Source: Desulfurococcales archaeon (GTDB taxonomy: Archaea > Thermoproteota > Thermoprotei_A > Sulfolobales > Fervidicoccaceae). From it: a DNA stretch of 40,190 nt. The stretch's first letter is position 1, and each line of letters opens with the position of its first letter. This document shows, in pieces, positions 33,705-40,190 of this stretch. The notes under the pieces are model-generated. The model was given only the letters and a program-made list of their open reading frames with translations, ran no database searches and was not told the origin of the DNA. A program made the position numbers and the translations under genes. The DNA lies in NCBI GenBank assembly GCA_027014955.1, contig JALWDA010000096.1:1-40190 (forward strand). The letters are read 5' to 3'.

Positions 33705-34289
33705 ATGGTAAGCAGGCTAACAGTACCCCTATTAGTTATCTCACTACTAGTAGGATTCGGAACATTCACAGTCTACGTTTCATCACAGGAGCAGATGACA
33801 CCCGAACAAGCATTCAACATATTCCAACAAATAGGATGCGTTAGCTGCCACATGGAGAACGGTGCTGCGGAGCCTTTCGACGAGATACTTAAAGAAATGG
33901 CGGAAAACGCCGCCAAGTATAATGGAAATATTGACGAATATGTCAAAAACGAGGTAGTATACTTTGGCAATCAGAAGTTTAACTCATATGATGAGATGAT
34001 GAAAGTGATGCAACAGAACGTGGGAGCGTCAGATGAGGACATGGCCAAGCTAAATGCGTTCTTCAAAAACTATTTTGAGGCAGCGGCAAAGGGTGAAGTT
34101 GCCCAAGAGGGTGAGGCAAAGGCAGGTGAAGAACAAGCACCTGCACAAGAGGAGAAAGCGCCTGCTCAGGAAAAACCAGCTGAGGAAAAGCCTGCTAAAG
34201 AACCCCAGAATATCCCGGCAATAGTGTTCGGGGTAGCGGCTATAGTCATAATAGCTGTCCTGTTAGTCGTTTTCACAGCGCGAAAGTAA
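33705..34289 (+). CDS. Membrane-anchored monohaem cytochrome c
   Basis: This 194-residue c-type cytochrome has one haem-attachment motif, CVSCH (C45, C48, H49). A hydrophobic N-terminal segment (about 5-25) is a signal or membrane anchor. The globular part (about 30-128) is rich in methionines that could supply the sixth haem ligand. A linker of Glu, Lys, Ala and Pro (about 129-168) precedes a C-terminal membrane helix (about 169-190). The haem domain would sit outside the cell membrane, possibly tied down at both ends. It lies upstream of the CuA oxidase genes and is a likely electron donor to that oxidase, though this is inferred from position. Confidence 0.85.
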   Translation: MVSRLTVPLLVISLLVGFGTFTVYVSSQEQMTPEQAFNIFQQIGCVSCHMENGAAEPFDEILKEMAENAAKYNGNIDEYVKNEVVYFGNQKFNSYDEMMKVMQQNVGASDEDMAKLNAFFKNYFEAAAKGEVAQEGEAKAGEEQAPAQEEKAPAQEKPAEEKPAKEPQNIPAIVFGVAAIVIIAVLLVVFTARK

Positions 34290-34371
34290 GACGTGAGAAA
34301 CCCAGTATTTAACTAAATAACAATATTTCTCAGTTAGTTTTTATTAAGCAATAAAGTAGGGAAAAATAATT

Positions 34372-34587
34372 ATCTTATTGTTATGCGTTCCTAATTCTCA
34401 CAACCAACTATTGATATTTGTTCTGTCTAAGATTTAGTATCGTCCAAGTAGCCTAATGACTGGCTACTGAGCTCTGTATTAAGAATAATAGAGTATTTGG
34501 TGTCATAACTGTAGAACACTAAATTGCATAAGTTATTATAGCGACTTATAACTTGTTTATTGGCTCATGACGCATCTTATTGTTATG
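34372..34587 (+). repeat. Direct repeat pair of 14 bases
   Basis: ATCTTATTGTTATG occurs at 34372-34385 and again at 34574-34587, 202 bases apart, in the non-coding region before the oxidase operon. The pair may be regulator sites or chance in AT-rich DNA. Confidence 0.4.
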
Positions 34588-34701
34588 TTTAAACATGTAG
34601 TATAACATAGAAATATAGATGAAGGCTTTAATATTAGCGGAGGCACTCTCAATACTCGATGTTAAATATGTAACTAGAGATATGATTGTATTTTTTAGTA
34701 A

Positions 34702-34709
34702 TATTTATA
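34702..34709 (+). promoter_or_regulatory. TATA box of the terminal oxidase operon
   Basis: TATTTATA lies 56 bases before the start of the small subunit IIa-like ORF, with transcription expected near 34730-34735. A GAGGTG ribosome site follows at 34746-34751. Confidence 0.5.
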
Positions 34710-34757
34710 CTAGAAATATATTAACACTAATAAAAAACAAAGATAGAGGTGTTAAAC

Positions 34758-34898
34758 ATGGCCAACAAGGAACAAGAAACAGGCGAGCCAAGGACCAGAG
34801 TAGCTTTGATAATACTATTGATCTACTCGGGAGTGTTTGCTGCCATTTGGTTCAAGGTGTTACTTCAACTGCTCTCAGGAGGTGCTGTAAGTGGCTGA
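34758..34898 (+). CDS. Small single-helix oxidase subunit (IIa/CbaD-like)
   Basis: This 46-residue ORF has a charged, soluble N-terminus (MANKEQETGEPRTR), one membrane helix (VALIILLIYSGVFAAIWF, about residues 15-32) and a short tail. GAGGTG at 34746-34751 sits at normal spacing, and its stop overlaps the start of subunit II by eight bases. Thermus ba3 oxidase has a similar 34-residue single-helix subunit IIa encoded next to subunits II and I, and the same layout is seen here. Homology over so short a protein cannot be proved by eye, so the role is inferred from size, topology, ribosome site and position. Confidence 0.72.
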   Translation: MANKEQETGEPRTRVALIILLIYSGVFAAIWFKVLLQLLSGGAVSG

Positions 34899-35376
34899 GA
34901 AGAACGAGCTTATGCAGGAATATATTTGGATTGGCATCATTATCGCTATGCTGACCACCTTTCTAGTAATACTGGGATATGTATCCGAGGCCAAGGGGTT
35001 CGACACACCCTCAAGCGCAGTGACTTGTGATGTCAGGCAGGTCAGGAAGGGAGAGATACTTACGCCTGGTGTAAAGGAGGTCGCACCGGGGATATACGAG
35101 GTTAATCTTAAGGCAAGGATGTGGGCATGGATACCTAATTCTATAGAGGTTGTCAACCCGAAGAAGATAATATTCAAGGTTACTAGCGAGGACGTGGTCC
35201 ACGGTTTCCAGATAGTTGGTACGCCCGTGAACTTCATGGTGTTCCCAGGCTATATTGCGGAGATACAGTGGGAGGTACCAGAGGATTTTGAGGGCACGTA
35301 TCTCTTCGTGTGTAACGAGTACTGTGGCCTTGGCCATGATACCATGTGGGGTCAGCTTATAATTAAGAGGGAGTGA
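34891..35376 (+). CDS. Haem-copper oxidase subunit II with CuA site
   Basis: This 161-residue subunit II has a single N-terminal membrane helix (about 11-32), followed by a cupredoxin domain outside the membrane. The CuA ligands are H104 (VVHGFQI), C141, C145, H149 and M152 in CNEYCGLGHDTMWG. E143 supplies a backbone ligand in relatives. A single N-terminal helix and short length fit the ba3 (B-type) group. The CuA site means electrons arrive from a soluble or tethered carrier such as the cytochrome c upstream. The GTG at 34891 follows GGAGGTG, and the stop overlaps the start region of subunit I. Confidence 0.95.
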   Translation: MAEKNELMQEYIWIGIIIAMLTTFLVILGYVSEAKGFDTPSSAVTCDVRQVRKGEILTPGVKEVAPGIYEVNLKARMWAWIPNSIEVVNPKKIIFKVTSEDVVHGFQIVGTPVNFMVFPGYIAEIQWEVPEDFEGTYLFVCNEYCGLGHDTMWGQLIIKRE

Positions 35377-35381
35377 TAGGC

Positions 35382-37025
35382 ATGGCGGGCCAAGGTTATG
35401 AACACGAGGTCAAATTCACAAAAATCGCCATAATATTCTCCTTCATCTCTCTAGGACTTGGAGGACTCTTCGGCATCCTACAGTTGCTGGAGAGAACACC
35501 TGGTATGCCCCAGCTACTAGACAGGCAACAATACTACACGGCCCTCACAGGTCACGGCGTGTTGCTCGCAATAGTGTGGACGGCCTTCTTCATAATGGCA
35601 ATAGCAGTACATGTGGTGTCGAGAGAACTCCAAGTAAGACTCAGTAGGACTCTTCTCAACATAACGTTGCTGATGACCATAGGGGGTACGCTTGTCGCTG
35701 CAGTACCGATACTCACAGGAGACGCCGCTGTACTCTACACATTCTACGCTCCCCTGAAAGCGCACGTGGCATTCTACCTTGGGGCTGGCGTGCTGATTCT
35801 GGGAACCTGGGTGTTCGCAGCGGCTATATTCAAGGCATTCATAGAATGGAAGAGAAAGTACCCTGACAAGGCCCTCCCCATCGCCACCATGGGTGTTCTC
35901 ACCACCTTGATAATATGGCTCGAGGCAACCCCACCACTGGTATTCATGGTATTGAAAGACCTAGTGCCGATGGCGCTGGTTAACAAGCCGGTGGATGTGC
36001 TGGAGACCCGCACTTATTTCTGGTACTTCGGCCACCCGCTGGTGTACTTCTGGATAGTGCCAGCGGTAACGCTATGGTACTTCGCTATACCTAAGCTACT
36101 AGGTGTAGAGATATTCAGCAGGCAAATGGCGAAGGTGGCCTTCCTGCTCTTCATACTAGCTTCTACACCGGTGGGTCTCCACCACCAGTTCCTGGACCCA
36201 GGAGTAAGCGATGCAGCCAAGCTCCTACACACGATACTCACGTTCACAGTAGCCTCCCCCAGCCTGCTTACAGCTTTCAACATACTAGCAACGCTTGAGA
36301 AAGGCGGAAGAAAGGCCGGAGGAAAGGGAGCACTTGGATGGCTGTCTAAACTCCCCTGGGGCAACCCAGTGTTCGCAGGACTTACTCTGGCCTTCATAAT
36401 GTTCGGGTTTGGCGGCATCAGCGGTGTGATAAATGCCAGCTACACCCTCAACTACATAGTGCATAACACGCTATGGATAGTGGGCCACTTCCATCTAACA
36501 GTCGGCACGGCTGCCACACTATCATTCATGGCGGCCAGCTACCTCATGGTGCCGAGGCTCTTTGGCAGGCAAATATACAGTGAGAGAATGGCGCTTGCAC
36601 AGCCTTACCTGTGGTTCATTGGCATGGCGATATTCTCGCTAGCGTTCCACATCGTAGGGCTCTTCGGTGTTCCAAGGAGGACCTATGACGTGACATACGC
36701 TGGCCTGGCTCCCCCTGAGTGGCTGCCTTGGCTCATAATGGGTGCCATAGGCGGGGTAGTGTTCTGGTTCTCGGGAGTCATTTTCCTAGCGAACATGGGG
36801 CTGACGCTAATAAGCGGACGGAGGATCACTGAGCCCCAGCCCTGCCTGTTCACTCTCGACTTCAGCAGGCTTCCTGCAGCGACCAGGCTTGATAGCATAA
36901 AGTTCTGGGTGGGGCTCGCTATTGTGGTTATACTAATAGCCTACTTTGTGCCATTCCTGGAGATATACGGAAGAGGACTATCGCCAGCGCCTCCAGTAAC
37001 CCCCGAGGGACTTAGACTGGGCTAG
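35382..37025 (+). CDS. Haem-copper oxidase subunit I (B/ba3 type)
   Basis: This is the 547-residue catalytic subunit, which reduces oxygen to water and pumps protons. The low-spin haem ligands are H58 (LTGHGVLLA) and the second histidine of GHFHLTVGT; the first of that pair ligates the high-spin haem. The CuB histidines and cross-linked tyrosine are in YFGHPLVYFW and HHQFLDPG. The helix pattern and the short loop fit the B family rather than the A family with its D-channel. The ATG at 35382 is preferred to a GTG nine bases earlier. Subunit III is not seen, as is usual for ba3 enzymes. Confidence 0.95.
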   Translation: MAGQGYEHEVKFTKIAIIFSFISLGLGGLFGILQLLERTPGMPQLLDRQQYYTALTGHGVLLAIVWTAFFIMAIAVHVVSRELQVRLSRTLLNITLLMTIGGTLVAAVPILTGDAAVLYTFYAPLKAHVAFYLGAGVLILGTWVFAAAIFKAFIEWKRKYPDKALPIATMGVLTTLIIWLEATPPLVFMVLKDLVPMALVNKPVDVLETRTYFWYFGHPLVYFWIVPAVTLWYFAIPKLLGVEIFSRQMAKVAFLLFILASTPVGLHHQFLDPGVSDAAKLLHTILTFTVASPSLLTAFNILATLEKGGRKAGGKGALGWLSKLPWGNPVFAGLTLAFIMFGFGGISGVINASYTLNYIVHNTLWIVGHFHLTVGTAATLSFMAASYLMVPRLFGRQIYSERMALAQPYLWFIGMAIFSLAFHIVGLFGVPRRTYDVTYAGLAPPEWLPWLIMGAIGGVVFWFSGVIFLANMGLTLISGRRITEPQPCLFTLDFSRLPAATRLDSIKFWVGLAIVVILIAYFVPFLEIYGRGLSPAPPVTPEGLRLG

Positions 37026-37065
37026 CTTGATTTACTGAATATATTTGTAATAAAAATACATGTAG

Positions 37066-37075
37066 TTTTTTAATA
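37066..37075 (+). promoter_or_regulatory. T-run and TATA-like element before the Sco gene
   Basis: TTTTTAATAT lies 40 bases after the oxidase subunit I stop. The T-run could end the oxidase transcript, and TTTAATAT could serve as the TATA box of the Sco gene, with transcription starting near 37095-37100. Confidence 0.35.
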
Positions 37076-37110
37076 TCCCCGTTGTTCTCACAATATCATC
37101 GAGTAACATA

Positions 37111-37839
37111 GTGTCCTACCTCTCTGAAGCCAGTAATATTATGGTGTTGTGTATGCAGAAGAAGCCCCTGATTCTCTTGATAGCAATTATCGCGATTCTC
37201 GCCAGTATAACGCTCATGACACGTGGTATTATCTTCAATAAGCTTGGCATGCATGAGGAAACCGGACTAAACTTGGTCGAGTTCAGGAAGTATGGTAGTC
37301 TCATAGAACTCAACCAGCCAGCTCCACGGGTTGAAATAGGGACAACCGAAGGAAAGATGACAATACCGATCCCAGGCAAGGTAAACGTCATGACGCCGCA
37401 ATACACCCATTGCCCCGATATCTGCCCCTTGGAAACCATAATGATGCTTTACGTGATGAACAAGACGATTGAGTACGGATACGAGGACCAAGTAATTTTC
37501 ATAACAATAAACGTTGACCCCTGGAGAGATGACGCTGATATTGCTAAACAGTATATGCAACAGACTGCGGGCAGGTATCTTGATAGGGTCAAGTGGATTT
37601 GGATGGTGGACACACCGGAGAATATGAAGAAGGTTTGGGACGCCTACAAGGTTGCTGTAGAGAAGGACTTTGAAACAGGACTTGTTGCACACACGGGTGG
37701 CTTTTACATTATAGACAAGGAGGGGCAGTGGAGATATTTTGTGGCACCAAGCACTGAGGGATGGTCCCAGCCAAAAGAATTTGCCAAGGGGCTTTGGGTC
37801 ATAGTGAAGAGTGTGATCGAGGGAAGGGAATTACAATAA
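37111..37839 (+). CDS. Sco1/SenC-type copper chaperone
   Basis: This protein of up to 242 residues belongs to the Sco family, which delivers copper to the CuA site of oxidase subunit II. After an N-terminal membrane anchor (about 18-40) comes a thioredoxin-like domain. It has the copper-binding CPDICP motif (CX3C) within YTHCPDICPLE and the distal histidine in LVAHTGGFYIID. The start is uncertain: GTG at 37111, or ATG at 37141 or 37153, the last giving a leader beginning MQKKPLILL. Its place right after subunit I supports a role in assembling the oxidase. Confidence 0.92.
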   Translation: MSYLSEASNIMVLCMQKKPLILLIAIIAILASITLMTRGIIFNKLGMHEETGLNLVEFRKYGSLIELNQPAPRVEIGTTEGKMTIPIPGKVNVMTPQYTHCPDICPLETIMMLYVMNKTIEYGYEDQVIFITINVDPWRDDADIAKQYMQQTAGRYLDRVKWIWMVDTPENMKKVWDAYKVAVEKDFETGLVAHTGGFYIIDKEGQWRYFVAPSTEGWSQPKEFAKGLWVIVKSVIEGRELQ

Positions 37840-37876
37840 GGAATAGGATAGTGGCCTAACATATAGTACTGCGGGG

Positions 37877-39565
37877 TTATTCTCTTTGTTTTTCTGATAG
37901 GAATTTGAGCTCTCTGTAGGTCCTAATCACGTTCTTAGCGAAGTGGTAGAACAGCACTAGGGAGAACATAACAGGGAGCATAGCTATTATCTGTTGAGGT
38001 AGTCCCAGCTGTGTTATCTCCTGTTGGAAGAAGTCTACCGTGTATCTCAGGCTTATCATGATGAACGCGACTGATATCAGCGCGCCCGCTGCAAACGATA
38101 TAACCTTTGCCGCATCCTCTAGCTCCACCTCCTCAAACCCTACATCTATGGGCTGTACTATCTTTACAATCCTCTTAACGCTAAAGTGGACAACAAACAT
38201 TACCAGCACAAGTCCCACCAGTATCAGGGCAGCCCTCATCAGGTAAGGTGCCCCTATCTCTCCCAGCTTTGCCTCAAGATGCGATATGGTCAACGTTATA
38301 ATAAAGAGGAGTGAGAAGCCCTCCAGAAGCAGCCATGACACCTTAACTATAACGGCCGATGCCCTAGTGTAGTACTTCCTTATGACATTCTCGACCGCGT
38401 TTACTATAGTGGGCGGAATTTTCTTTTCAATGTTCTCTGAGAGGGGCTCTATCTTCCTGTAGAAGGGAGAGGATATGAGAAATGACCCGAGGACCATAAT
38501 TGTTACCATGGCAAGATGCTCGCGTGTGAATATCCCGGAAGCCACTGCGGCTGAGGCCAAGACTAGCCCATTCTCACTTATGTTGGTCATCAACAGGCCA
38601 GCCTTTATCGAATCCCTAATGCTGAACCCTGAAGACCACGCTGATATAGTGAATGATATTGACCTTACGATTACTGATATGAATGCAATGCCGAGGCCCA
38701 GTGCTATGAAGGATAATGAGGCCTCCCGAACCTGTGCACCAATGAGAGAGAAGTATAGGAGAAGGCCGAGCTCCAGCAGGCCCTGGAGCCTGTACGTCGC
38801 CTCCCGGGGGTCGGAGACGCTTGATATAACCATGCCCGCTATAAATGCCCCGTAGAGACTGGAAAGCCCTATTGCCCCCGCTATGAAGCTGTAGCCGAGC
38901 GCCAGGGATAGTACAACAATAAGGTATACATCCACGTTGTGCCTCGAGGTCACGCTGAGAACCCATTTCATGAACCTCCTGCCGATATAGAAGCTGACGA
39001 GCGCGTAGCCCATGAGAAGGGCTGCTAGCCTGGCCAGGCCCTGGAAATCCACCCCTTCAGGGCTAGTAGATATAAGCGTGAGTGCAACGATAACGACGAC
39101 GTCTTGTATAGCGAGCATACTGAAGATTAACTGTTTGAATTCCTTCCTATAGGAACCTCGGGTAAGCATCTTATAGAGCGCGCCAGAGGAGGCGCAAATA
39201 GTTATGACAGTCAGTATTAACTGTTGTAGCGTGTTTAAACCCATAAAACCTCCAAAGAAGGTCCAGCTGGCATAGGTTATCGCGAAGTCCATCACGATTA
39301 CAGAGACTATCTCCTTGTAATATCTGCTGAAGAAGTCAAGTTTGGTCTCGAGTCCAATGTTAAAGCTCAAAAGAATTATACCCAGGGTCCCGAGTGAGAC
39401 AACCAGGGGATCCTCCATTTCTATTTCGAAGAAGAGACTATAGGCTACTCCGGCGAGTATGTACCCAACTACTGATGGATAACCGAACCTTGATACGATG
39501 AGGCCGAACAGTCCCCCCATTCCCAGCAATAGCAGTATATTCTCAAAGCCTGGAAGCTCTGCCAA
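37877..39565 (-). CDS. Cation/proton antiporter, CPA2 (KefB-like) family
   Basis: This 562-residue membrane protein has a monovalent cation/proton antiporter core of about 12 helices (residues 1-380). The transport aspartate is in MLAIQDVVVIVAL, and GYPSVVGYILAGV in an early helix is typical of KefB/NapA-like carriers. No TrkA-N (RCK) regulatory domain follows. Instead there are about four more hydrophobic segments (about 395-530) and a charged end. It could exchange sodium or potassium for protons, balancing the gradients made by complex I and the oxidase. The ion is not determinable from sequence. The ATG at 39565 gives MAELPGFENILL. Confidence 0.88.
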   Translation of the reverse strand: MAELPGFENILLLLGMGGLFGLIVSRFGYPSVVGYILAGVAYSLFFEIEMEDPLVVSLGTLGIILLSFNIGLETKLDFFSRYYKEIVSVIVMDFAITYASWTFFGGFMGLNTLQQLILTVITICASSGALYKMLTRGSYRKEFKQLIFSMLAIQDVVVIVALTLISTSPEGVDFQGLARLAALLMGYALVSFYIGRRFMKWVLSVTSRHNVDVYLIVVLSLALGYSFIAGAIGLSSLYGAFIAGMVISSVSDPREATYRLQGLLELGLLLYFSLIGAQVREASLSFIALGLGIAFISVIVRSISFTISAWSSGFSIRDSIKAGLLMTNISENGLVLASAAVASGIFTREHLAMVTIMVLGSFLISSPFYRKIEPLSENIEKKIPPTIVNAVENVIRKYYTRASAVIVKVSWLLLEGFSLLFIITLTISHLEAKLGEIGAPYLMRAALILVGLVLVMFVVHFSVKRIVKIVQPIDVGFEEVELEDAAKVISFAAGALISVAFIMISLRYTVDFFQQEITQLGLPQQIIAMLPVMFSLVLFYHFAKNVIRTYRELKFLSEKQRE

Positions 39566-39801
39566 ACTCTTTCCCTCTACCAGCGAATGCGTGTATTAGG
39601 GTGTTGTGCATCTTCCTCTAATATGTCCTGTATGCAGTTTGCTTTCACTAGGGCAATATGTATTACCTAGAAGGATTATAAAACTCGCAAGATGTGTCCT
39701 AGAACAGCTGATAGTAACAATAGAGGAAATTGTATTACCCTGTAATTTAATGAAGAGTGGGTTTTTAAAATACATTTAACAAGTAAGTACTTAAAAATAG
39801 A

Positions 39802-39817
39802 TTAACCAGGAGGTTAA
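39802..39817. promoter_or_regulatory. Inverted repeat, possible operator
   Basis: TTAACC at 39802-39807 and GGTTAA at 39812-39817 are perfect inverted repeats around AGGA. The element lies about 70 bases upstream of the TATA box of the small basic gene, so a dimeric regulator could bind here. Confidence 0.35.
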
Positions 39818-39886
39818 CATAGGAAACCAATAATATCAAACATTCGTACAATACTATTAGCTTACCTCAAACATCTACAAAGAATC

Positions 39887-39894
39887 TTTATATA
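39887..39894 (+). promoter_or_regulatory. Strong TATA box of the 61-residue gene
   Basis: TTTATATA is close to the archaeal TATA consensus, and the sequence before it (AAAGAATC) could hold a BRE. Transcription would start near 39915-39920, leaving a leader of about 40 bases with GAGGTGA at 39943-39949. Confidence 0.65.
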
Positions 39895-39958
39895 TGAAGC
39901 CCTGCAAATGAATTATATAATGTAAATCCAAACATCTATGAAGAGGTGAAAATGTAAA

Positions 39959-40144
39959 ATGGTAGAGTTCGAAGCATTTGACGTAAAGGCGAGGAAAAAG
40001 GTCAAGATAAAAGACCCCGAGATAGTTACGCTGAAGAACGGCAGAGTGGCTGTCAGGGGTAAGAGTCCTCTGACAGGGATCACTGTTTACAGAATTCTGA
40101 GCAAGGAGGAGGCAGAGAAGCTTCAGAAACGTAAAAAAAAGTAA
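39959..40144 (+). CDS. Small basic protein resembling a cysteine-less DUF5679 ribbon
   Basis: This 61-residue, lysine- and arginine-rich protein has a pattern of VKARKKVKIKDPEIV, TLKNGRVAVRG and a closing VYRIL. From memory, DUF5679 zinc ribbons share the KAKR-KDPE-VTLKNGRPA-RG-CPVCGT-FRI framework. Here the positions of both CxxC pairs hold other residues (FDVKA and KSPLTG), so there is no metal site. The strong promoter and ribosome site suggest high expression, as for a nucleic-acid-binding or chromatin-like protein. That function is a guess and the family link needs a profile search. The lysine-rich end (KLQKRKKK) is typical of such small proteins. Confidence 0.65.
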   Translation: MVEFEAFDVKARKKVKIKDPEIVTLKNGRVAVRGKSPLTGITVYRILSKEEAEKLQKRKKK

Positions 40145-40152
40145 AGTGAAAA

Positions 40153-40177
40153 AATAAAAATTTTTATTATTATTTTA
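40153..40177 (+). terminator. AT-only palindrome with T-runs after the last gene
   Basis: AATAAAAATTTTTATT (40153-40168) is a perfect 16-base palindrome starting nine bases after the stop codon and followed by ATTATTTT. T-rich runs of this kind end transcription in archaea. Confidence 0.5.
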
Positions 40178-40190
40178 CAAAGTTATGATT

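Larger units (their letters stand above)
34290..34757. other. AT-rich intergenic region between cytochrome c and oxidase genes
   Basis: This 468-base stretch is much richer in A and T than the flanking genes and holds no convincing gene apart from the oxidase promoter at its right end. Two copies of ATCTTATTGTTATG lie at 34372-34385 and 34574-34587. An inverted pair AAGTTAT/ATAACTT lies at 34530-34536 and 34548-34554. A translated ORF that starts at 34619 overlaps real genes in another frame and is not believable. Confidence 0.6.
39566..39958. other. AT-rich intergenic region with repeated motifs
   Basis: This 393-base region between the antiporter gene and the final small gene has no coding content I can support. 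It contains an inverted repeat TTAACC-AGGA-GGTTAA at 39802-39817 and three copies of CAAACAT at 39837, 39868 and 39929. It also has the strong TATA box of the downstream gene. It must hold the promoter of the antiporter on the other strand too. Confidence 0.6.

Noticed and set aside
34619-34954. Open reading frame of 111 codons before oxidase subunit II
   Set aside because: It overlaps the better-supported 46-residue ORF and the start of subunit II in another frame, its first part lies in AT-rich promoter DNA, and the product has no membrane helix or motif.
1-40190. CRISPR arrays, insertion sequences or prophage
   Set aside because: No regularly spaced repeats, transposase-like ORFs, terminal inverted repeats or phage structural genes were seen; the gene content is core archaeal throughout.

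Overview
This window comes from a thermophilic archaeon of the phylum Thermoproteota (Crenarchaeota), most like the Desulfurococcales. The evidence is the archaeal information-processing gene set (exosome Rrp42, L37Ae, prefoldin beta, aEF-2, RFC-L/RFC-S, Gins23, MCM, Hel308, Orc1/Cdc6), TATA-type promoters with GGAGGTGA-like ribosome sites, frequent GTG and TTG starts, and a tRNA-Ser with an encoded CCA. A B-type (ba3-like) haem-copper oxidase, an anchored cytochrome c and a quinone-reducing complex I point to an oxygen-respiring or microaerophilic lineage. Genus and species cannot be fixed from this sequence alone.

Layout. (a) 1-3642, plus strand: an RNA/protein-homeostasis row of the 3' end of rrp42, rpl37ae, a Brix-domain ribosome-biogenesis protein, pcc1, prefoldin beta, a DUF3194 protein and a DHH phosphoesterase. 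(b) 3724-5934: elongation factor 2. (c) 6159-16061: an 11-gene complex I operon in the order A-B-C-D-H-I-J-K-M-L-N, without the NADH module E/F/G, followed 9 bases later by truA. (d) 16828-29663: a replication and recombination island. RFC-L and RFC-S are on the minus strand, diverging from Gins23-MCM-Hel308 on the plus strand. A minus-strand chain then follows: Orc1/Cdc6, a small winged-helix protein, a KaiC/RecA-like ATPase and a radical SAM protein. (e) 29809-33478: an MmgE/PrpD protein, an AbrB-PhoU regulator, a GNAT acetyltransferase, tRNA-Ser(GCT) and a CBS-domain protein. (f) 33705-37839: a terminal oxidase locus with a doubly anchored monohaem cytochrome c, a 46-residue subunit IIa-like peptide, subunit II with a CuA site, subunit I and a Sco-type copper chaperone. 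(g) 37877-40190: a cation/proton antiporter and a 61-residue basic protein resembling a zinc ribbon without its cysteines.

How it works together. Complex I would pass electrons from an unidentified donor to quinone. The oxidase locus would burn them on oxygen, with the cytochrome c as a likely electron carrier, and the antiporter would use or balance the ion gradient. The replication island holds origin-binding (Orc1), helicase (MCM), helicase-accessory (GINS), clamp-loading (RFC) and fork-repair (Hel308) functions side by side.

The most striking feature is the MCM gene. Two in-frame mini-inteins, both starting with serine and without a recognisable homing endonuclease, interrupt its ATPase core, one of them inside the Walker A P-loop. 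Other points worth attention are the missing acidic residue in transmembrane helix 5 of NuoN, the short subunit IIa ORF, the Orc1/winged-helix ATGA overlap, the CX7CX2C radical SAM motif and the cysteine-free ribbon. I found no CRISPR array, insertion sequence or prophage.
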